DNA from: an uncultured Prevotellaceae bacterium
GTDB lineage: Bacteria; Bacteroidota; Bacteroidia; Bacteroidales; Bacteroidaceae
Direction of reading: 5' to 3'
DNA length: 64,000 nt
Assembly (NCBI GenBank): GCA_902778535.1
Contig: CACYYG010000016.1
Span: forward strand, 178,049 to 242,048
Under the pieces are notes generated by a model that made no database searches, was not told the DNA's origin, and saw nothing but the letters and a program-made list of their open reading frames with translations. Of this stretch, positions 54,804 through 63,843 are shown one piece after another. How positions within the stretch are numbered: the first letter of the stretch is position 1; each line of letters starts with the position of its first letter. Made by a program: the position numbers and the translations under genes.

Positions 54804-54842
54804 AAGCCCCGACCCGTGGGATTGGCAACGGGCCGGGACTTG
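54804..54842. terminator. Bidirectional terminator between nucleotidase and secDF
   Basis: AAGCCCCGACCCGT and ACGGGCCGGGACTT form an imperfect stem with A-rich left and T-containing right flanks, between convergent genes. Confidence 0.75.
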
Positions 54843-54877
54843 ATTTTGATGCAGAACAAGCTGCAGGAAGTCTTTTT

Positions 54878-57800
54878 TTACTTGTCAGCCTCTTCCTTCT
54901 TCGACTGCTTGTTGGCTTTGCGGTTCAAGATGAGGTAAGCCGTCGGGGCAGCGATGAAGATAGATGAGAGCGTACCGAAGATGACACCCAGAATCATGGC
55001 GAAGGAGAACGGACGGATGCTGTCGCCACCAAGGATGAAGATGGTGAGCAGCACGATGAGCGTCGTCACCGACGTATTGATGGTACGTGCCAGGGTCTGG
55101 TTGATAGAGTCGTTGAAGAGCTGCTTCTTGTCATGCTTCGGATAGAGGCCGAGGTTCTCACGGATACGGTCGAACACCACCACCTTATCGTTGATAGAGT
55201 AACCAATCACCGTCAGGATAGCACCGATGAACGTCTGGTCGACGTCGAGCGACATGGGCACCCATCCATAGAGTACGGAGAAGAAGCCGATGACGACGAG
55301 AGCGTCGAAGAACAGAGCGACGATAGAACCCACTGAGAAGGCCATGTTGCGGAAGCGCAGCAGGATGTAGAGGAAGATGGCGATCAGAGCCAGCAGCACG
55401 CTGATGAAGGCGGCGCGGGTAATGGTCTTAGCGATGGCAGGACCCACCTTTTCGTTGCTCTCGATGCGGCCGATGTCGCTGTCCTTGGTAACGCCGTTGG
55501 CGGCAGGCTCCTTAAACTGCTCGGGTGTGGCTTTTGTGATGAGGCCGGCGCCCTTCAGCTTCTCGTAAAGCTTGTCCTTTGCCTCTTCGTCGATGGTAGG
55601 ATCGTTGTTCTCATAGTTCCAGTTGGTGGAGACACGCACGGTCTTCTCACCCTGCAGGGCGATGACAGTGGTGTTAGCCTTCTCGCCTGCATTGCTGCCG
55701 GTGGTGTTGATGAAGGCTCCATCCAGCACATTGCGCACTTCCTCGACGGGCACATCCTTCTCAAGGATGATGTGATAGTTGCGGCCACCGGTGAAGTCAA
55801 TACTGGGACTCAGTCCGCGAAGAGCGAGGCTGATGCAGAACAGCACAGCGGCGACTGCCCAGATGGTGTACGACTTCTTGAACTGGCCCATGATGTTGAA
55901 CTTGGTGTTCTGCATCAGGTTCTTCGAGAAATTCGTGCAGAAGGTGAGGTTCTGCCACTTGTCCTTCTTGAGGCGGTTGTCATAGACCAGACGGGTCATG
56001 AACACTGCGGTGAAGAACGATATGCAGATACCGATGATCCAAGTGGTGGCGAAGCCGCGGATGGGGCCTGTACCGAAGACGTAGAGGATGATACCCGTGA
56101 TGATAGATGTGAGGTTGGCGTCGAAGATGGCCGAGAAGGCATTCGAGTAACCGGCGCTCACTGCCTCGCGGATGTGCAGGCCCTTGCGCATTTCTTCCTT
56201 GATACGCTCATAGATAAGCACGTTGGCGTCAACAGCCGTACCCAGCGTCAGCACGATACCTGCAATACCAGGCATTGTCAGTGCAGCCTGGAAGGACGCC
56301 AGAATGCCCAGCGTGAAGAACAGGTTGAGCAGCAGGGCGCAGTTGGCCAGCATACCGGGGATGAAGTTGTAGAGCAGCACCATGACGCACATCAGGAGGA
56401 TGAATGCCACGATGAACGAGATGATACCCTGCTGGATGGACTTGGCACCGAGCGACGGGCCTACCATCTGGTGCGACTGAATCTTCATCGGAGCCGGCAT
56501 CTTACCGGAATTCAGCGTGTTGGCCAGGTCCTTGGTCTCCTCAATGGTGAAGTGGCCGGAGATCTGTGAGTTACCACCGTCAATCTCGCTGTTCACGTTA
56601 GGTGCGCTATACACCTCGTCGTCCAGCACGATGGCTATACTTTTATTAATGTTCTCGCGCGTAAGGCGTGCCCACTCAGCGGTACCCTTGCTGTCCATCT
56701 GCATGGTGACAACGGGCTTGCCCAGCTGGTCGAAGTCGTCCTTAGCGCTCACGATGACGTCACCCTCAAGTGCCGGACGGCCTATGGGGTCAGTCACCTT
56801 GATGGCATAGAGACCGAAGATCTCGCCTACCTGACCCTCTGTGCGGTCAGACTCAGCCTTGGCGCTCCAGAGCAGCTTGAAGTTGTTCTCGCGCTGTATG
56901 CGCTGGCCAATTTCCGACTGGATAATCCTGTTCATGGCGGCGGTATCGCTCTTGTAAGCATGAGCTACCAGAGCGTTGCCCTGATTGTAAAGTCCGATGG
57001 CAGGCAGCTTGTAGCCATTGGCTCCCTGCTGTGTGCCCTGACCGCCCAGACGTGAGGCGAGGTCGTTGTTGCCATCGGTAGCAGCTACCTTGGTAGTGTC
57101 GGCATTGGCCTGGTTCAGTGTGTCGGCAACGGCTGCAGTGTTAGCGGTGTCAACCTTCTCAGGCTGAGCGCTGCGCTCCATCATGGCAGCATATTCGTTC
57201 ATCATCTGCTGCACATAGCCATTGACTTCGGCAGCGCTGAATGTCTCCCAGAACTCAAGGTTAGCGCTGCTGGCCAGCATCTTCAGATAGCGGTTCTCGT
57301 CCTTCACACCGGGCAATTCCACCATGATGCGCGACTGGCCTTCCAGACGCTGGATGTTGGGCTGTACCACGCCGAACTTGTCAACGCGGTTGCGCACCAC
57401 GTTCTCGGCATTGTCAATGGCCGAAGCTACCTCCGTGTGAAGCACGCCGCGCACTTCATCATTCGTCGACTGGCTGGTCACCTTGTCGCGAAGCTGTGAC
57501 GTGGCGAATATCTCGCGCAAAAAGCGGTTGGGATATGAACTTTCCCATGTGTCGCAGAGAATGTCTACGAAGTCGCCTTCGCCTTTATCCCTCACTTGCT
57601 TGGCTGCTTCCTCGAAAGCCTTGCGATAATCGGCGTCCTGACTGTGGCTGGAGGCGAGCATGTCGACGATGTCGGGAACCGACACTTCCAGGATGGCGTT
57701 CAAACCACCTTTCAGGTCAAGACCCAGACCCATTTCCATTTCACGACATTCTTTGAGGTTCCACGACCCCAGCCAAACCTTGGTGGCCTCTAAGGAGTCC

Positions 57801-57952
57801 TGATAGCGGCTGGCAGCATCATCGCCCTGCGTGGCACGCATCTGCTCAATCTTGTTCTCGTAGTGAGAAGTCACAAACGAGAAGGAGAGATAGAAGCAGC
57901 AAACGAGCACGAGCGCGATTGCAATAAACTTTACAATTCCTTTGTTTTGCAT
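54878..57952 (-). CDS. secDF: SecDF protein translocase subunit (fused SecD and SecF)
   Basis: 1024 aa inner-membrane protein that uses the proton gradient to help the Sec channel export proteins. SecD half: TM1 near residue 8-26, GLGLDLKGGLNAILEV (about 77), a large periplasmic domain, NSGKMPAPMKIQSHQMVGPS, and GIAGIVLTLGTAVDANVLIY (TM4 region, about 565). SecF half from about 690: PSIDFTGGRNYHIIL, RNMAFSVGSIVALFFDALVV, TVIGYSINDKVVVFDRI. Twelve TMs overall. The periplasmic part has a Bacteroidota-type insertion rich in Ala/Asn/Thr (about 265-310). Essential partner for the many secreted proteins here. Confidence 0.96.
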   Translation of the reverse strand: MQNKGIVKFIAIALVLVCCFYLSFSFVTSHYENKIEQMRATQGDDAASRYQDSLEATKVWLGSWNLKECREMEMGLGLDLKGGLNAILEVSVPDIVDMLASSHSQDADYRKAFEEAAKQVRDKGEGDFVDILCDTWESSYPNRFLREIFATSQLRDKVTSQSTNDEVRGVLHTEVASAIDNAENVVRNRVDKFGVVQPNIQRLEGQSRIMVELPGVKDENRYLKMLASSANLEFWETFSAAEVNGYVQQMMNEYAAMMERSAQPEKVDTANTAAVADTLNQANADTTKVAATDGNNDLASRLGGQGTQQGANGYKLPAIGLYNQGNALVAHAYKSDTAAMNRIIQSEIGQRIQRENNFKLLWSAKAESDRTEGQVGEIFGLYAIKVTDPIGRPALEGDVIVSAKDDFDQLGKPVVTMQMDSKGTAEWARLTRENINKSIAIVLDDEVYSAPNVNSEIDGGNSQISGHFTIEETKDLANTLNSGKMPAPMKIQSHQMVGPSLGAKSIQQGIISFIVAFILLMCVMVLLYNFIPGMLANCALLLNLFFTLGILASFQAALTMPGIAGIVLTLGTAVDANVLIYERIKEEMRKGLHIREAVSAGYSNAFSAIFDANLTSIITGIILYVFGTGPIRGFATTWIIGICISFFTAVFMTRLVYDNRLKKDKWQNLTFCTNFSKNLMQNTKFNIMGQFKKSYTIWAVAAVLFCISLALRGLSPSIDFTGGRNYHIILEKDVPVEEVRNVLDGAFINTTGSNAGEKANTTVIALQGEKTVRVSTNWNYENNDPTIDEEAKDKLYEKLKGAGLITKATPEQFKEPAANGVTKDSDIGRIESNEKVGPAIAKTITRAAFISVLLALIAIFLYILLRFRNMAFSVGSIVALFFDALVVIGFFSVLYGWVPMSLDVDQTFIGAILTVIGYSINDKVVVFDRIRENLGLYPKHDKKQLFNDSINQTLARTINTSVTTLIVLLTIFILGGDSIRPFSFAMILGVIFGTLSSIFIAAPTAYLILNRKANKQSKKEEADK

Positions 57953-57998
57953 TTTGATTTTTATGTTATTTGTTGCTATATTTGCGCAATTTGACCTG

Positions 57999-58006
57999 CA
58001 AATATA
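57999..58006 (-). promoter_or_regulatory. -7 box (TATATTTG) of secDF
   Basis: Exact match on the minus strand 47 nt before the ATG. A palindromic partner TATATTTG reads in the plus direction at 57977-57984. Confidence 0.55.
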
Positions 58007-58091
58007 GTGATTTTTTTACACAGAGAAAAATTTTCAGCCTTTTTTCGTCATTTTTTTAATGTTTATCTACGTTTTGGAGCCTTTTTGAGGC

Positions 58092-58120
58092 AAAAAAGAG
58101 GCCGTTTGCGACCTCTTTGA
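58092..58120 (-). terminator. Intrinsic terminator of the GH28 gene
   Basis: On the minus strand AAAGAGGTCGC..GGCCTCTTTTTTG: stem of about 8-9 bp followed by T6. A second hairpin (GGGGTACGTCGGAG / CTCCGACACCCC, 58140-58170) with T6 on the plus side lies between this and the gene. Confidence 0.7.
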
Positions 58121-58210
58121 GCATAAAAAGCTGTTTTGCGGGGTACGTCGGAGGAATTCTCCGACACCCCTTTTTTGCCCTATTCTTTTCTTTCCGATTT
58201 CTTTACATTT

Positions 58211-59686
58211 TTAGTTCAAAATGATGCGTACATTTTCCTTGGTGATGTCCTTGCTGAAATTGAAAGTTGCATCGTTTTTTGCACGGATGACGATGTCCTT
58301 GAGGTGGATGCCGTCGATGGGCATCTCGGGCAGTCCGTTGAACTCCATTGCATAGCCGGCATTGCTGCAAACGACGTTGCGGATGTCGATGTTGCGGAAC
58401 ACGGGCGTCTCCTCGGTGACGGGAACGGCAGCGGCAACAGGAGTCGTACCGCCTTCGGCCAGCACCTCGGCCACCGACTTGCCGCCGTAGTACATGTTGA
58501 AAGTGAGGGCGTAGGTCTTGATGTCGTTCATCGAGATGCCGTCGATGTAGATGTTCTCCACAATGCCTCCGCGTCCGCGTGTGGACTTGAAGCGCAGCCC
58601 CACGTCGGTGCCCAGGAACTGACAGTCCTTCACCATGATATTCCTCACGCCGCCGCTCATCTCCGAGCCCACGACGAAGCCGCCGTGTCCGGCAAAGACG
58701 GTGCAGCCGCTTACCACGACGTTCTCGCAGGGCCTGCCGCGGCGCCGTCCGTCCTTGTCCTTGCCGCTCTTCAGGCAGATGCCGTCGTCGCCTGCATCGA
58801 AGCGAGAGTTGACGATGAGGGCGTTGCGGCATGACTCCAGGTCGAGTGCGTCGCCGTTCTGGGCGTAAGCGGGGTTGCGCACCAGTACATTATCTATAAT
58901 AATGTTCTCGCACATCAGCGGGTGCAGGTTCCATGCGGGCGAGTTCTGGAAGATGACGCCCTGCAGCAGCACGTTCTTGCAGTCGATGAGGCTCACCATC
59001 ACGGGGCGCAGGAAACGCTTGATTTCCTGCCACTCCGCATCGCTGAGCGGCTTGTCGGGCACGTTCATCGACGACATCGATTCTGCCTTGGCATAGCCCT
59101 CGCTGGGCACCCAGTAGTTCTTTTTCGTCACCACGCCGCCAGGCTGGCTGGTCAGCTCCTTCCACTGCGCGTCGGTCACCTTCGCCTTTTTCAGCGGACG
59201 CCAGTATTGGCCGTTGCCGTCGATGGCACCGTGTCCGGTGATGGCGATGTTCGTCTGTCCCACGGCGCTGATGGGCGACTGGCAGCGTCGCGTGTCCAAC
59301 CCTTCAAACGATGTGGGGACGATGGGGTAGAGGCTCTCGTCGGCAGCAAATTGTATGACGGCGCCGTGCTCCAGGTGCAGCTCGATGTTCGACTTCAGCA
59401 CGATGGGCCCTGTCAGCCAGATGCCGCGCGGCACCACAAGGCGTCCGCCACCCTTCTGCGCCAGCTCGTCGATGGCACGCTGGAATACCTCTGTGCATAG
59501 CTGCTGGCCCGTGCCGTCAGCTGCATAGTCGGCCAGCGAGGCCTGTCGCTCAGGAATCAGCGGTGCACTCACCTCCGTCATTTGGAAAGGCAGCCCCTCG
59601 GTAAACTTCTTGTAAGGATTGTCTGCGTTAGCCACAGCACAAACCGCCAACAGCAATAGTGTTGACAATACGTTTTTCATTCTCAT
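58211..59686 (-). CDS. GH28 polygalacturonase-like enzyme
   Basis: 491 aa with signal peptide (MRMKNVLSTLLLLAVCAVAN). Parallel beta-helix. The GH28 catalytic blocks are visible: NGDALDLESC (about 264), DAGDDGICLKSG (paired Asp, about 282), GHGGFVVGSEMSGGVRNI (about 318) and LRFKSTRGRGG (the R-x-K motif, about 347). It cleaves galacturonan or rhamnogalacturonan by hydrolysis, complementing the PL1 lyase and GH43 enzymes in the same window. Its upstream region has tandem promoter copies (59725-59919), which suggests strong or multi-signal transcription. Confidence 0.95.
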   Translation of the reverse strand: MRMKNVLSTLLLLAVCAVANADNPYKKFTEGLPFQMTEVSAPLIPERQASLADYAADGTGQQLCTEVFQRAIDELAQKGGGRLVVPRGIWLTGPIVLKSNIELHLEHGAVIQFAADESLYPIVPTSFEGLDTRRCQSPISAVGQTNIAITGHGAIDGNGQYWRPLKKAKVTDAQWKELTSQPGGVVTKKNYWVPSEGYAKAESMSSMNVPDKPLSDAEWQEIKRFLRPVMVSLIDCKNVLLQGVIFQNSPAWNLHPLMCENIIIDNVLVRNPAYAQNGDALDLESCRNALIVNSRFDAGDDGICLKSGKDKDGRRRGRPCENVVVSGCTVFAGHGGFVVGSEMSGGVRNIMVKDCQFLGTDVGLRFKSTRGRGGIVENIYIDGISMNDIKTYALTFNMYYGGKSVAEVLAEGGTTPVAAAVPVTEETPVFRNIDIRNVVCSNAGYAMEFNGLPEMPIDGIHLKDIVIRAKNDATFNFSKDITKENVRIILN

Positions 59687-59724
59687 AGTTGTTGTTCAGT
59701 TTGTTGTTAGTTCGTTTCAGCGTG

Positions 59725-59919
59725 CAAAGTTACGAAAAGTCGAGAGCAAAACAAAAGAAATTCATTTCTTTTTTTGCCGAGACAGAGTAAGTTCGCGCTT
59801 GCAAAGCGCAAAGTTACGAAAAGTCGAGAGCAAAACAAAAGAAATCATTCTTTTTTTGCCGAGACGCAGTAATTTCGCCATCTTTGATGGCAAAGTTACG
59901 AAAAGAGTCTGTAACCAAA
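59725..59919 (-). promoter_or_regulatory. Tandem triplicated promoter repeat upstream of GH28
   Basis: Three copies at 84- and 82-bp spacing. Minus-strand -7 boxes TAACTTTG at 59725-59732, 59809-59816 and 59891-59898; TTTG elements at 59752-59755 (19 nt), 59836-59839 (19 nt) and 59916-59919 (17 nt). The first two units also share an A-rich/T-rich inverted repeat (AAAAGAAAttcatTTCTTTTTTT). Layout and period match those upstream of thrS. Confidence 0.85.
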
Positions 59920-60080
59920 GGCGGATTATGGAGAATTAACGCAGAATGACCGAAAATAAAAGGCAAGACGGGGAAGAATGAAGAAGTTCACTTTCAGGCT
60001 GAATGCAAATTTGGGAGGAATAAAGAAGTAGTTAGTCGAAAGAGATTAAAAAGAGGTTGGAGTGACTATATATGAATAAA

Positions 60081-60112
60081 CTCCTGCGCCAGTCTTAATG
60101 ATAGGCGCAGGA
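60081..60112. terminator. Intrinsic terminator
   Basis: Perfect 10-bp stem CTCCTGCGCC (60081-60090) / GGCGCAGGAG (60103-60112). It lies downstream of the small peptide gene (minus strand). 59940-60162 otherwise shows no gene. Confidence 0.75.
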
Positions 60113-60162
60113 GTCTTTAGATTGTTCATCGTATCGATGAGCGGCAAATACTATTCTGTTTT

Positions 60163-60288
60163 TTAATCGCCCTCGCCGTCCCACCAGGGGACGTTCCTTG
60201 TGGGGTCGCCGCTTCTGGTCAGCAGCATGCACTTGTGTTGCAGCTCGACTACTCTCATTGAAGGTTTCTCGTAAGCTCTCTTTTTCAT
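60163..60288 (-). CDS. Small peptide gene of the KxYxKPxMxVVELQ type, 41 aa
   Basis: ATG at 60288 gives MKKRAYEKPSMRVVELQHKC and continues MLLTRSGDPTRNVPWWDGEGD, then TAA. An ATG 15 nt upstream (60303) is possible. Peptides with the opening MKKxYxKPxMxVVxLQ and a short central L-L-x-x-S followed by a variable polar tail are common and uncharacterised in Prevotella-type genomes (my recollection). No signal peptide. It starts just after the T9SS gene's stop at 60307, so it shares its transcript. Function unknown; a leader or precursor peptide is one option. Confidence 0.55.
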   Translation of the reverse strand: MKKRAYEKPSMRVVELQHKCMLLTRSGDPTRNVPWWDGEGD

Positions 60289-60306
60289 TGCTGTGTCCTC
60301 CATTCG

Positions 60307-63230
60307 TTATTTGATTACAATTCTTTTTCCGTTGTTAATATAGATACCCTTGGTGCTGGGCTTGCCGCTCAGGCGCACACCGTCCAGGGTGTACCATGCC
60401 TCGCTGTCGAAGGTCATCTTGCCCGTCTTGGTGTCAATTTCTCCGATAGCGGTCAGGTCACTATTGCGACTGACGAGGCGCACGGTGATGCTCTGGGGCA
60501 GGTCGTCGGTGGCGGCTGCGCGGGTCAAGCCGCGTGCCGGGGCCGGGGCCTCCGTGCCGACATACGACAGATAGCAGCGCATGGGCTTGATGAAGGCACC
60601 TGTAGTGAAGCGGACGAACTGCCCAGCCTCAACGGTTGCCGCGCCGCCAGCCTCGGTGCCACTTTGGGCTGCAAAGCCGTAGTCATTGCTGGCAACTGCC
60701 CAACTCTTCCCTTTATACGTGCCGTGGAAATTCCAGGCTGCATCCGTCGTGGCACCGCCATAGACACCGTCGTTAGCCGTCGTGGGCAGCAGCGTCACGA
60801 CTCCGCCCGTCATGCTCGAGATGTTCGGGAACGACATCGTCGTCGCGTCATCCGGCATGAACAGATACGGCGTGTTGGCCGTCAGCGTGGTCACAGCCGT
60901 ATTGCCCGGCTCCTGCATCGTGCAGACCCACTTGTGCAAGCCTTCGTCGTACACCACTTCTTTGAAGCCGAAGAACTTGCCACCCTCGTCGTCGTTGCAG
61001 ATATAGTTGAACGGCAGTATCACCGTCGCAGCCTGTGCTGTGTTGAACGGGCGGTTGTAGGTCACGCTCTTGATATTGCCTACCTCCTCCGTGATGTTCA
61101 CGCCCACGACGTTGACGCCTGTTCTCTGATTGTTTGTACCGTTGATGGTTACGTCGGCCCTCTCAATCCAGTCATTGAAGCGGTATTCCACCACTGCGTC
61201 ACCGTACTTCGGAGTGTAGTAGTTGCCGTCGTAAAGGAAACCGTTCTCGTAGCCATCCACCATTCCGTGGTCGGTGGTCGCATTGCCCAGGTTGCCGGGC
61301 GCGACGGTCGCCGTGGCTGCGGGGCGTCCCTGCCTGTTGCCGAGGATGCTGGTGTAGTAGCAGTTCGTCATGTTATAGGTCGGGTCACTGTTTGGATAGA
61401 CGAACGTGAAGCAGTTGCCGCCCAGCGCGCATTTGCCCGTGCCGTATGCAGCGGGGGCGAAGAGGCAGTCGGTGAACGTGACGGTCAGATTACTTCCAAA
61501 GAGGTTTCCTATGAAGCCGCTGCAGTAGGTGGTCGCGTCGGCCTCGCTGGGGTTGTATATCAGTCCGTCATAGACGCAGCCCGTGACGGTGCAGGCGACG
61601 TTTGAGTCATACCAAAATGCGATGATACCGCCATGAAAGCCAGCGCCGCTGACTGTGGTGCTGATTTCGGTGCTCACGCGGCAGTTATTGATGGTGATAT
61701 TGCCCTCGGAATGGCCCACCAGACCGCCCAAGCGCTCATAGTTGCCGCCCGTGATGGTGCCCTGGACGTGGAGGTTGCTGATGGTGGCGCCATTGATGTA
61801 GTGGAACGGGGCGCAGAAGTCCTCGGCGGCAGTGCGGTTGAAGGTCAGTGTGTAGTTCTGTCCGTCGAACGTGCCCTTGAACGGGTGACCGCTCGTGCCT
61901 GCCATCTCCGACGAACCGACGCTTGTGGCGAGTTTCACGGTTTTGCCGCTGAAGCCGTCGGCCACCAAGCCGCGTCGGTGCCAGTCTGCTCGAAGTGGCT
62001 GGCGTCGGGTTCCGAGAATGTGGCGTCGAGGGTGAGCGACTCGCTAACCATAGTGAACGTGTAGGTGCCGTCGTGGTTGTCGGTGATGCCATGACCGATG
62101 CTCATGTTCGTCGTTTCACCCGTCAAGATGAGCGATGTCAAAGCCTCGCCCGCTATCGGCGTGAAGGTGATGGTGACATCATTGTCAGCAATGGCTGGGT
62201 TCGAGCTGAAACTGAATTGTGGATAATTGCAGGTAATAACTCCGTTGTAGATTTTGAAGTCCTTGGTCAGCGTAAAGGGGTGAGCCGTTTCTTTGTAAGT
62301 GACGGTGACGTTGGCCGTGACGGTATAGTTTCCTATTTCTATAGGAGCATTCTCCAAAGTCTCGTTTGTGTTCGCGTTCTTGTAACTGAATGTGGCGGCA
62401 ATGTCTGTGATGCCCGCAGCGTTGAAGGCCGTCATGTCGAGCGAGGCATCGTGCTTATAATGGTCATAAGGAGCGTTATTGGCAACGAGGGGCATCGTGA
62501 CCTGTCGGTTGGTGAGGCCGCAGGTGTGGTAGCCGCTTCCTTCGGTGCAGGTAGCGGTTATCGCATCGCTGTTGGCGTTGGCGGCAAACGTGAACGTGTG
62601 GCCGGGGTCAGTCGTGTCTTCCACCTCGACATCGTAGGTGATGACGATGGTGCCGTCAACAAAACAGAACGCTCCCGAAGACTCGCCACTGCTGGAAAAC
62701 ATGATATTCAGCGGGTTCGATGAACTGACGGCCACGCTGCCCTCGAAGGTTACGTTTCCAAGATCTTGGGAGTCGATTGACGGGAAGTCGTAGTCGTTGG
62801 CGTTTCCTGCAAGATGCAGAAGCGTTGAATTGTCGTTCTTGTCAAGACCCACATACATCTGCATATTGTTGTAGAATCCCATATTCGTGAGTGCCACGCT
62901 TTTCACGGTTCCCTCCAAATTGGTAAACTCGATATAGCCCTGGTTTGTAATTACATTCGTATCAAAGGTCGTCATTTGGTTGTCTGGCAACAAACCTATT
63001 TTATTTTTTGATGGATTGTTGTTGGCGTAGTGCAGTGTAATGCCTCCGCTATTCAGTGTCCAGTCATCGACCTTCGATGTCCTGCCTGACGCGCCGCCGT
63101 CCATGTAGAACGTCACGGTTCTCGTCTCGATTGTCGTTCCTGCCCACGCCGTCTGCGCCATCGTGAGCATCGCGGCGAGGGTGAGGATGAGATGGAATGA
63201 TAGTTTTACTTTTGTTTTCATACTCCTCAT
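60307..63230 (-). pseudogene. Frameshifted T9SS surface protein gene
   Basis: Two overlapping frames form one gene. The upstream frame (63230 to 61935, 431 codons) has the signal peptide (LTLAAMLTMAQTAWA) and beta domains, and ends shortly after FEQTGTDAAW. The downstream frame (61968 to 60307, 553 codons) has no valid ATG or signal and starts mid-domain with VADGFSGKTVKLATS. It contains a GLUG-like repeat (YERLGGLVGHSEGNITINNC) and ends in a T9SS sorting domain (WYTLDGVRLSGKPSTKGIYI, NGKRIVIK). A change of +1 or -2 nt near 61960-61975 restores continuity of a 980-aa protein. It is either a real pseudogene or phase-variable gene, or an assembly error. Confidence 0.75.
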
Positions 63231-63312
63231 TTTGTTTCTTTTTTAATTGTTCTTGTATTATGGTTACTTTATAATTCTCTCATCAAAGTCTGGTAGGGGG
63301 AAGCACTATCGG

Positions 63313-63507
63313 TATGGGCATAAAGAAAGCGCAGGCCCCGTCCCATACTCTCTACCGGGCCTTGCACTGCCCCAAATGTACTATGGTTGAAGTCTGCGCT
63401 ATAGTGCGCAGCTTCAATGTACATTTGGATTTGCTCATTAAATCTCGTTCGAGGTGCAAGTTCGGTAGAGAGATTGAGCAACAAAAAGATTCGTGTTCAA
63501 AGAACAC
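63313..63507 (-). ncRNA. Candidate structured RNA or long structured leader
   Basis: A TATCTTTG box (63512-63519, minus) is followed by a series of strong pairings: GTGTTC/GAACAC (63493-63507), CTCTCTACCG with CGGTAGAGAG (63463-63472 and 63348-63357), CTTGCAC with GTGCAAG (63454-63460 and 63361-63367), CCAAATGTAC with GTACATTTGG (63419-63428 and 63372-63381) enclosing TTGAAG/CTTCAA and TGCGC/GCGCA, and TATGGG/CCCATA (63342-63347 and 63313-63318). The nested arms form a long rod. Either an independent RNA (6S-like rod?) or the 5' leader of the gene at 63230. No known family recognised. Confidence 0.5.
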
Positions 63508-63511
63508 GGTG

Positions 63512-63519
63512 CAAAGATA
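63512..63519 (-). promoter_or_regulatory. -7 box (TATCTTTG) of the structured RNA / T9SS gene
   Basis: Exact TAnnTTTG match, 282 nt before the ATG at 63230, implying a long leader. Confidence 0.5.
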
Positions 63520-63613
63520 CAACTTTTCTTTGGATTGGAATACGAAAATCAAGTTTTTCTGCTATTATATCGTTTAAATAATATTTAAATCCATCGCATT
63601 TTGCCCCTATCTG

Positions 63614-63644
63614 TTGTCTTTTTGCCCAAAAAGTTGTAATTTTG
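63614..63644 (+). promoter_or_regulatory. Promoter of the disrupted small ORF
   Basis: TTG (63614-63616), 20 nt, TAATTTTG (63637-63644), 22 nt before an ATG at 63667. Confidence 0.5.
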
Positions 63645-63666
63645 CATCCAATTCCCCGAGAACTGA

Positions 63667-63843
63667 ATGGCAAAAATCAGAGGGACAGGTTCTTGATCCA
63701 TTCATACAGGTAAAATTTATTTGGAATTCGATATAGTTGGTGACAGCGGCCATATTGAAATTCGTCCATTGACAACGGACGAATTGACTCCGGAGGCATT
63801 GGAAGCCACACTTCTACCTTTAGGTGGAAGAACATTGAATTGA
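63667..63843 (+). pseudogene. Small ORF interrupted by one in-frame TGA
   Basis: ATG at 63667 gives MAKIRGTGS, then TGA at codon 10, and the frame continues for 48 more codons (SIHTGKIYLEFDIVGDSGHI ... LEATLLPLGGRTLN) to TGA at 63841. The downstream part reads like real protein. A TGG-to-TGA change would explain the break. Unrecognised family; about 58 aa if intact. The remainder to 64000 is A/T-rich with no gene seen. Confidence 0.4.

Noticed and set aside
54878-57952. Two separate genes secD and secF
   Set aside because: One uninterrupted 1024-codon frame covers both halves with both sets of motifs, the normal fused form in Bacteroidota.
63440-63475. Possible tRNA (GTTCGAGGTGC resembling a T-loop)
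   Set aside because: No acceptor stem, anticodon arm or CCA context; the bases belong to the long-range pairing of the RNA candidate.
63269-63484. 71-codon minus-strand frame in the structured-RNA region
   Set aside because: The same bases form long complementary arms; the frame has no homologue I recognise. Kept as a possible alternative in the RNA finding.
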